DNA from: an uncultured Bacilli bacterium
GTDB lineage: Bacteria > Bacillota_I > Bacilli_A > RF39 > UBA660
NCBI GenBank assembly: GCA_947631655.1
Contig: CANRME010000040.1
Coordinates: 1 to 10,450 of the forward strand
Length of the DNA stretch: 10,450 nt
Direction of reading: 5' to 3'
Shown here one piece after another: positions 5,550-10,450 of this stretch. Numbering within the stretch: the stretch's first letter is position 1; each line of letters starts with the position of its first letter. The position numbers and the translations under genes are program-made. Under the pieces are notes generated by a model. The model was not told the DNA's origin. It saw nothing but the letters and a program-made list of their open reading frames with translations, and ran no database searches.

Positions 5550-7373
5550 TTATTTTTCTTCGTATTTTGCTTCTTTAACATCGTCATCTTTATTAGAATC
5601 AGATGAGTTAGATTCAGCATTTGCTTGGTTTGCTTTAGCAGCTTCTTCGTATAGTTTAGTTGCGAAAGCCATAGCTTTTTCTTCTAAATCTTTAGTCTTA
5701 TTCTTAATATCTTCAATATCAGTTTCTTCTAAAGCTTTTTTAAGGTCTTCAATTTTAGCTTCACATTCTTTTTTATCATCTTCGCTAATCTTATCACCTA
5801 AATCTTTCATAGATTTTTCAGTTTGGAAGATTAGGGAATCAGCATTGTTTCTAACGTCAGCTTCTTCTTTACGTTTATCATCAGCTTCTTTATTAGCTTC
5901 AGCTTCTTTAACCATTTTATCGATTTCTTCATCAGTTAAGTTTGAACTTGAAGTAATAGTAATACTTTGTTCTTTATTAGTTCCTAAATCTTTAGCACTA
6001 ACATGAACAATACCATTAGCATCGATATCAAATTTAACTTCGATTTGTGGTACACCTCTAGGAGCAGCAGGAATACCAGTTAATTGGAATCTTCCTAAAG
6101 TCTTGTTATCAGCAACCATTGGTCTTTCACCTTGTAAGATGTGGATATCAACAGCTGGTTGGTTATCAGCAGCGGTACTAAATACTTGACTCTTACTTGT
6201 TGGAATAGTGGTATTTCTTGGAATTAAGACAGTCATAACATTCCCTAATGTTTCAATACCAAGTGATAATGGAGTAACATCAAGTAATACTAAGTCTTCT
6301 ACTTCACCAGTTAAGACACCACCTTGAATAGCCGCACCCATAGCTACACATTCATCAGGGTTTACACCTTTAGATGGTTCTTGTCCTAATTCTTTCTTAA
6401 CTAATTCTTGAATATATGGAATTCTTGTAGAACCACCAACTAATAAGACTTTATTAATATCACTAGCACTTAGTTTAGCATCTTTTAAGGCTTTTCTTAC
6501 TGGTTCAAGAGTAGAATCAAATAAGTCACGACATAAGTCTTCGAATTTAGCCCTTGTTAAACTTACTTCTAAGTGAAGTGGACCATCACTACCTTGAGTA
6601 ATGAATGGAATACTAATTTGCGCCGTAGTCATACCAGATAAGTCTTTTTTAGCTTTTTCAGCGGCATCTTTAAGTCTTTGCATAGCCATTTTATCTTTAG
6701 ATAAATCAACACCATTGTCCTTTTTGAAGGTATCGACTAAGTAATCAATAATACGTTTATCAAAGTCATCGCCACCTAAGGTATTATTACCAGCGGTAGA
6801 TTTAACTTCAAAGACACCATCACCTAATTCAAGGATTGAAACATCAAATGTTCCACCACCCAAGTCATATACTAAAACAGTGTGAGTATTTTCTTGTTTG
6901 TCAATACCATAAGCTAAAGCTGCAGCCGTTGGTTCATTAATAATTCTTTCTACTTCTAAACCCGCAATTTTACCAGCATTTTTCGTAGCTTGTCTTTGAG
7001 CATCGTTAAAGTATGCAGGAACTGTAATAACAGCTTTAGAAACTTTTTCTCCTAAATAACTTTCCGCATCACTTTTTAATTTCATTAAGATTTTAGCACT
7101 AATTTCTTCAGGGGTATATTTTTTACCATTAATTTCTACTTTTTCTTTAGTACCCATCTTTCTTTTAATTGATGCGACGGTATTATCAACGTTAGTTACG
7201 GCTTGTCTTTTCGCCGTTTCTCCAACTAATTCTTCACCATCTTTACTGATAGCTACAACACTTGGAGTAGTTCTATTTCCTTCAGGATTAGGGATTACTT
7301 TTGCTTCCCCACCCTCTAATACTGAGACACAACTATTAGTTGTACCTAAATCTATACCTATAATTTTTGCCAT
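5550..7373 (-). CDS. dnaK: Chaperone protein DnaK (Hsp70)
   Basis: This ATP-driven chaperone binds exposed hydrophobic stretches of unfolded proteins, working with DnaJ and GrpE in the cytoplasm. The 607-residue product shows the actin-like ATPase with phosphate-1 loop IGIDLGTTNS (5-14), INEPTAAALAYG (145-156), phosphate-2 VYDLGGGTFD (168-177) and adenosine loop LLVGGSTRIP (310-319). The linker LVLLDVTPLSLG follows at about 361-372. After it come the beta substrate-binding domain, the helical lid and an acidic tail ending KEAKYEEK. Length is typical for Gram-positive DnaK. The ATG at 7373 is chosen because it begins the conserved MAKIIGIDLG and has AAAGGA 10 bases upstream; a TTG nine bases earlier overlaps that site too closely. 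It lies 17 bases after grpE in the CIRCE-controlled operon. Confidence 0.99.
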   Translation of the reverse strand: MAKIIGIDLGTTNSCVSVLEGGEAKVIPNPEGNRTTPSVVAISKDGEELVGETAKRQAVTNVDNTVASIKRKMGTKEKVEINGKKYTPEEISAKILMKLKSDAESYLGEKVSKAVITVPAYFNDAQRQATKNAGKIAGLEVERIINEPTAAALAYGIDKQENTHTVLVYDLGGGTFDVSILELGDGVFEVKSTAGNNTLGGDDFDKRIIDYLVDTFKKDNGVDLSKDKMAMQRLKDAAEKAKKDLSGMTTAQISIPFITQGSDGPLHLEVSLTRAKFEDLCRDLFDSTLEPVRKALKDAKLSASDINKVLLVGGSTRIPYIQELVKKELGQEPSKGVNPDECVAMGAAIQGGVLTGEVEDLVLLDVTPLSLGIETLGNVMTVLIPRNTTIPTSKSQVFSTAADNQPAVDIHILQGERPMVADNKTLGRFQLTGIPAAPRGVPQIEVKFDIDANGIVHVSAKDLGTNKEQSITITSSSNLTDEEIDKMVKEAEANKEADDKRKEEADVRNNADSLIFQTEKSMKDLGDKISEDDKKECEAKIEDLKKALEETDIEDIKNKTKDLEEKAMAFATKLYEEAAKANQANAESNSSDSNKDDDVKEAKYEEK

Positions 7374-7390
7374 TATAATCAAATCCTTTC

Positions 7391-7882
7391 TTATTTATTT
7401 ACCTTAACCATGGCTGGTCTTAGTAATTTATCTTTATACATATAACCTTTTTGTAATACTACTAGTACAACATCAGGTTCTTCTTCTATTACTTCTTCAG
7501 TTAATACCGCTTCCATGGTATTAGGATCGAATGGTTTACCTAAACATTCTATTTCACTAACACCTAGTTCTTTTAAAATATTAACTAAATTAGCATAGAT
7601 TAATTTAAACCCCTCTAAATACTTTTCATCAATGGACGAATCCATTAGAATTGCTCTATCAAAATTATCTAAAACTGGAAGTATTTTTTTAATAATATCT
7701 TCGCCTTGATATTTCAAGATTGTTTCTAATTCTTGGGCATAGTGCTTTTTCATATTTTGCATTTCGGCACTAAGTCTTAGAATTTTATCATTTAATAAAG
7801 CATTTTCTTCTTTTAATTTATTATCTTCCTTTTTCTTAGGAATCTTTTTCGTATTCGTTTTTTTCTCGTTCAAGTTCATCAC
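7391..7882 (-). CDS. grpE: Nucleotide exchange factor GrpE
   Basis: GrpE releases ADP from DnaK and so resets the chaperone cycle. The product (160-163 residues) has a lysine-rich head, a predicted coiled coil from about residue 20 to 60 (KEENALLNDKILRLSAEMQN) and the C-terminal beta domain. The family pattern LPVLDNFDRAI is clear, and GKPFDPNTMEAV plus the terminal GYMYKDKLLRPAMVKV complete it. The start is uncertain: GTG at 7882 directly abuts the hrcA stop and has no spaced ribosome site, ATG at 7879 overlaps it, while TTG at 7873 lies well placed after AGGTGAT. The coordinate given is the longest form. Tight coupling to hrcA suggests translational re-initiation. It is the second gene of the heat-shock operon. 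Confidence 0.96.
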   Translation of the reverse strand: MMNLNEKKTNTKKIPKKKEDNKLKEENALLNDKILRLSAEMQNMKKHYAQELETILKYQGEDIIKKILPVLDNFDRAILMDSSIDEKYLEGFKLIYANLVNILKELGVSEIECLGKPFDPNTMEAVLTEEVIEEEPDVVLVVLQKGYMYKDKLLRPAMVKVNK

Positions 7883-8878
7883 CTATTCTTTTTTGTTTAA
7901 ATTATCGTGAATATAAGAAAGTAATCCTACTACTTTATCGTATTCCATTCTCTTAGGACCTACGATAGCAATAGTTCCTTCTTCCCCACCATAATTATAT
8001 TTACTTGTTACTATAGTTACATTGGAATCAAAATTATTATCATTACCAATATAAATTTTTACTCCATTGTCATCGCTTTCAATTTTGCGAACTAAGGATT
8101 CATCTTCAAATTTTTCCACTATTCTTTTAATATCCTCGGTATTGTTATATTCAGGATATTTTAAAAGATTAGATTTACCACTAAAATGAACAGTTTCATG
8201 ACCACTTGTAAAATCATTAAAGGCATCTAAGAAGATATGGTAAACGTATTCATATTGCTTAATCTTTTTGGCAATTTTGGGTTTTACTTCAAACTCTAAA
8301 CGTTTACTTACTTCATTAATAGGTGTCCCTACTAATTCCTTGTTAATAATTTCACACACCTTTACAACTTCATCGACATTGGTATCAGTTGGTAATTTGT
8401 ATTGACGGTTTTCTACTATTCCTTTATCCGTACAAACTAAGGCGACTATAGAAGTTTCATTAAGAGGAATAATACTTACTTGCTTTAAGGTATTATCGGC
8501 TGAACTTTTTCCTAGAACAACACTAGTATAGTTAGTTATCTCACTAATTATTTCCATACACCTTGTGATAGCGTCGCTTAAGACTAAATCTTTATTTTGG
8601 AAGATTGTTTGTAATTTTAACATATCTTCACCGGTCATTTCTTTAGGTCGCATTAAATGTTCAACATAATATTTATAACCTTGTTCACTAGGAACACGCC
8701 CACTACTAATATGGTTCTTTTCGATTAATCCTAAATCTTCTAAAACAGCCATTTCATTTCGAATGGTGGCACTAGAACACTTAAATTTCTTACATAAAGC
8801 TTTACTACCAACAGGTTTTACTAGTTTGATATATGTTTCCACTATTTCCTTGAGTAATTGCTCTCTTCGTTCATTCAT
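7883..8878 (-). CDS. hrcA: Heat-inducible transcription repressor HrcA
   Basis: HrcA binds CIRCE operators and represses the dnaK and groE operons until heat shock. Its activity normally depends on the GroEL chaperonin. The 331-residue product has the N-terminal winged helix-turn-helix, with VKPVGSKAL at 20-28, the recognition helix region CSSATIRNEMAVLEDLG (34-50) and the wing ISSGRVPSEQGYKYYV (57-72). A GAF-like regulatory domain and the C-terminal region (SKYNYGGEEGTIAIVGPKRMEYDKVVGLL) follow. The ATG at 8878 is chosen because it has AGTGAGGTGAGG just upstream and matches the family start. A TTG at 8905 in frame would give 340 residues, but it lies against the operator with no ribosome site. 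It is the first gene of the operon and probably represses itself through the two operators just upstream. Confidence 0.97.
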   Translation of the reverse strand: MNERREQLLKEIVETYIKLVKPVGSKALCKKFKCSSATIRNEMAVLEDLGLIEKNHISSGRVPSEQGYKYYVEHLMRPKEMTGEDMLKLQTIFQNKDLVLSDAITRCMEIISEITNYTSVVLGKSSADNTLKQVSIIPLNETSIVALVCTDKGIVENRQYKLPTDTNVDEVVKVCEIINKELVGTPINEVSKRLEFEVKPKIAKKIKQYEYVYHIFLDAFNDFTSGHETVHFSGKSNLLKYPEYNNTEDIKRIVEKFEDESLVRKIESDDNGVKIYIGNDNNFDSNVTIVTSKYNYGGEEGTIAIVGPKRMEYDKVVGLLSYIHDNLNKKE

Positions 8879-8906
8879 AATCCTCACCTCACTTATTATT
8901 CCCAAA

Positions 8907-8933
8907 CTAGCACTATTAACTCATAAGTGCTAA
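8907..8933 (-). promoter_or_regulatory. CIRCE operator 1 (HrcA binding site) over the transcription start
   Basis: Arms CTAGCACTA (8907-8915) and AAGTGCTAA (8925-8933) are separated by exactly nine bases, matching the CIRCE plan TTAGCACTC-N9-GAGTGCTAA with two or fewer changes per arm. It covers the predicted transcription start near 8931, where bound HrcA would block initiation. It also lies within the leader of the mRNA. Confidence 0.93.
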
Positions 8934-8937
8934 TTAT

Positions 8938-8966
8938 ATTATAATTTTATGTTTAGCACTTGTCAA
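8938..8966 (-). promoter_or_regulatory. Perfect housekeeping promoter of the hrcA-grpE-dnaK operon
   Basis: TTGACA (8966-8961), a spacer of exactly 17 bases and TATAAT (8943-8938) match the sigma-A consensus at every position. The predicted start is near 8931, about 50 bases before the hrcA ATG. Such strength without an activator fits an operon governed by a repressor. Confidence 0.93.
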
Positions 8967-8979
8967 GTATTACTGCTAA
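8953..8979 (-). promoter_or_regulatory. Second, degenerate CIRCE operator over the -35 box
   Basis: TTAGCACTT (8953-8961) and TACTGCTAA (8971-8979) are separated by nine bases. The first arm matches the CIRCE consensus at 8 of 9 positions and the second at 7 of 9. It overlaps the -35 element, and its centre lies 46 bases from that of operator 1. Confidence 0.65.
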
Positions 8980-8996
8980 TATTTTACAAAATTTAT

Positions 8997-9029
8997 TAAA
9001 AACTTTAAAAAACCACGAAAATGTGGTTT
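8997..9029 (-). terminator. Intrinsic terminator after the upstream SipW-type gene
   Basis: A 7-bp stem pairs AAACCAC (9010-9016 on the plus strand) with GTGGTTT (9023-9029) around a 6-base loop. On the minus strand it is followed by TTTAAAGTTTTT. It separates the surface protein gene from the heat-shock promoter. Confidence 0.8.
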
Positions 9030-9046
9030 GATATTTCTTATTTACA

Positions 9047-10426
9047 TTATTGAATTAAGGTATATGGCTCTGTACTACCATTACCATTTGCTATTTTTAT
9101 ATTGGATTTCAGATATAAGGATGGGTGAATCGCACGTGAAGCACTCGTGGCACGATTACCCACATAACCGTTGATGTCTACACTGATCGCGCTGCTAGAT
9201 GTACTGGAATTCGGAATCAATGTCCATTGATAAGTACCTGTGAATAACCAGTTTTTATCCCTACAACCATCATTATAACTTTCTAAATTAATTGTTAAAC
9301 AAGTAACTCTATCAATCCCGCTATTACTTCCGGCTGTAGCATACCCATAGTCACTTGGATACATAAGTCCAATGTATCCATCATATGTCGATGGTGCACC
9401 ATTTGGCACTGTACTTCCTCTTTCTGTTTTATAGAATTGGGAAGCAATAAGATTCCAACTTGAAGTTCCACCTAAATTCCATGTTACTTTTTCTATCATT
9501 GGGCTTGTTTGCTCTGTCATTCCCTTTTGTTCATTTAATGGAGTTCCTTCATAATAACTTTCTAAACTTGTTTTTAAAGTAGCATTCGTCCAGTTATTCG
9601 TTCCTGCACTATCCCATGCAATATCTCCTACACTATCTGCTCTTATTATCTTTATTAAATCTTCTCTTGTTCCATTGGATTTTAATGTGTCTTTAAAATC
9701 TCCTATAATCCGCCATTTCTCACAGGTTTCTTCTGTCGGATTAGTGTAATCGTCACAATTAAACCAGATATAATTATTTGGGTCGGCTCCTATATATCTT
9801 ATATTTCCAAAATCATCGTATGCAGCATTTTTACTTTCTTCTGCTTCTTTTAATTTGGCATAGAAGGTATTATCTTTACTATAACTATATTCATATAGTT
9901 CTACTTCTTCTTCACTATCTACTCCTATTTTAAATTTTACTTTTTTATTACTATTATCATTTTGATTACTTTCATCTTTTTTAAAATTTAATGTTAGGGT
10001 ATATGTATGTACTCCATTTAATTCTAATGGTTCATCTATTAAAATATATCCTTCTTTTTCTACTGGTACTATATTTGTTACATCTTTATCATTTCTTTTT
10101 AAAGTTACTACTAAGTCTTCTTTATCTATAAAATTATTTTCTTCTACTATTAATTTAATATTATATTTAGTTTCTAATGTTCCATTATTTTCTATTTTAA
10201 ATTGTTTAATTACTGTATCTCCTGGTATAGCATTATTTAAAGTTACAATATTAGAATCAGTATAAGTTATTTTCATAGTACCTGCTGTTACTGTCATTTC
10301 TTCTGCTTTATCATTACCAATTATATTAGCAGTAAAGTAAGCATAAGAAACAGATATAATACATAGTAAATTTATACTTACTACTGATATTAATAATATT
10401 AAAGATTTTTTATCAAATAATTTCAT
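9047..10426 (-). CDS. SipW-type signal peptide surface protein with C-terminal lectin-like module
   Basis: The 459-residue product starts with MKLFDKKS, a hydrophobic stretch (about 9-26) and SVSYAYFTA (25-33), the classic TasA/CalY-type signal peptide cut by SipW-like peptidase. Residues about 45-172 form the TasA-like beta domain (AGTMKITY, NAIPGDTVIKQFKIENNG). The C-terminal module begins RYIGADPNNYIWFNC (210-224) and EKWRIIG (236-242). It continues through YIGLMYPSDYGYA (351-363) and ends with RAIHPSLYLKS (431-441) and GNGSTEPYTL. Cysteines 224/235 and 376/388 could form two disulfides. No LPXTG anchor or sipW gene is visible. The ATG at 10426 has AGGAT 9 bases upstream; its promoter must lie beyond the window. 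The last third is much richer in G+C (about 45-50% at 9121-9240) than the N-terminal part (near 20%), suggesting a mosaic gene. A role in matrix or adhesion is an inference. Confidence 0.85.
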   Translation of the reverse strand: MKLFDKKSLILLISVVSINLLCIISVSYAYFTANIIGNDKAEEMTVTAGTMKITYTDSNIVTLNNAIPGDTVIKQFKIENNGTLETKYNIKLIVEENNFIDKEDLVVTLKRNDKDVTNIVPVEKEGYILIDEPLELNGVHTYTLTLNFKKDESNQNDNSNKKVKFKIGVDSEEEVELYEYSYSKDNTFYAKLKEAEESKNAAYDDFGNIRYIGADPNNYIWFNCDDYTNPTEETCEKWRIIGDFKDTLKSNGTREDLIKIIRADSVGDIAWDSAGTNNWTNATLKTSLESYYEGTPLNEQKGMTEQTSPMIEKVTWNLGGTSSWNLIASQFYKTERGSTVPNGAPSTYDGYIGLMYPSDYGYATAGSNSGIDRVTCLTINLESYNDGCRDKNWLFTGTYQWTLIPNSSTSSSAISVDINGYVGNRATSASRAIHPSLYLKSNIKIANGNGSTEPYTLIQ

Positions 10427-10450
10427 ATATACACAATCCTACCTTATGTG

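Noticed and set aside
8879..8905. TTG start for hrcA giving 340 residues
   Set aside because: It lies against the operator without a ribosome site; the ATG at 8878 has a strong site and matches the family N-terminus.
9047..9240. Diversity-generating retroelement target
   Set aside because: There is no reverse transcriptase or template repeat in the window; kept only as a possible explanation of the composition shift.

Overview
The window is AT-rich (roughly 25-35% G+C in most genes) and reads as a chromosomal segment of a low-GC Gram-positive bacterium. The HrcA/CIRCE heat-shock operon, strong GGAGG-type ribosome binding sites, SipW-type surface proteins and M3 oligoendopeptidase all fit Bacillota. 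Tryptophan is TGG throughout and no large gene stops with TGA, so the Mycoplasma code (TGA = Trp) is not in use. An uncultured gut member of class Bacilli is my best guess, an inference from gene content only.

Every large gene lies on the minus strand, so transcription runs from right to left. At 9047-10426 is a SipW-type secreted surface protein with its own terminator. Next comes the heat-shock operon, starting from a perfect TTGACA-17-TATAAT promoter covered by two CIRCE-type HrcA operators. The order is hrcA (repressor), grpE (nucleotide exchange factor), dnaK (Hsp70), a strong hairpin, pepF (cytosolic oligopeptidase), dnaJ (Hsp40) and a strong terminator. pepF interrupts the usual hrcA-grpE-dnaK-dnaJ order. 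The chaperones refold heat-damaged proteins, HrcA shuts the operon off, and the peptidase could clear peptide debris.

A second SipW-type surface protein with the same C-terminal module lies at 1100-2431, directly after a compact terminator/promoter junction. It is followed by an unrecognised membrane-anchored acidic protein (479-979).

The most interesting region is positions 90-432, which has no long reading frame. It holds two convergent promoters, a strong shared terminator hairpin and a 26-residue hydrophobic peptide frame with a strong Shine-Dalgarno. A 5' leader able to mask that Shine-Dalgarno is present, and it is duplicated in inverted orientation behind the opposing promoter. I read this as a candidate type I toxin-antitoxin module, in which the antitoxin RNA carries a copy of the toxin mRNA's own leader. 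The first ~74 bases look like the end of an IS21-type insertion sequence cut by the window edge.
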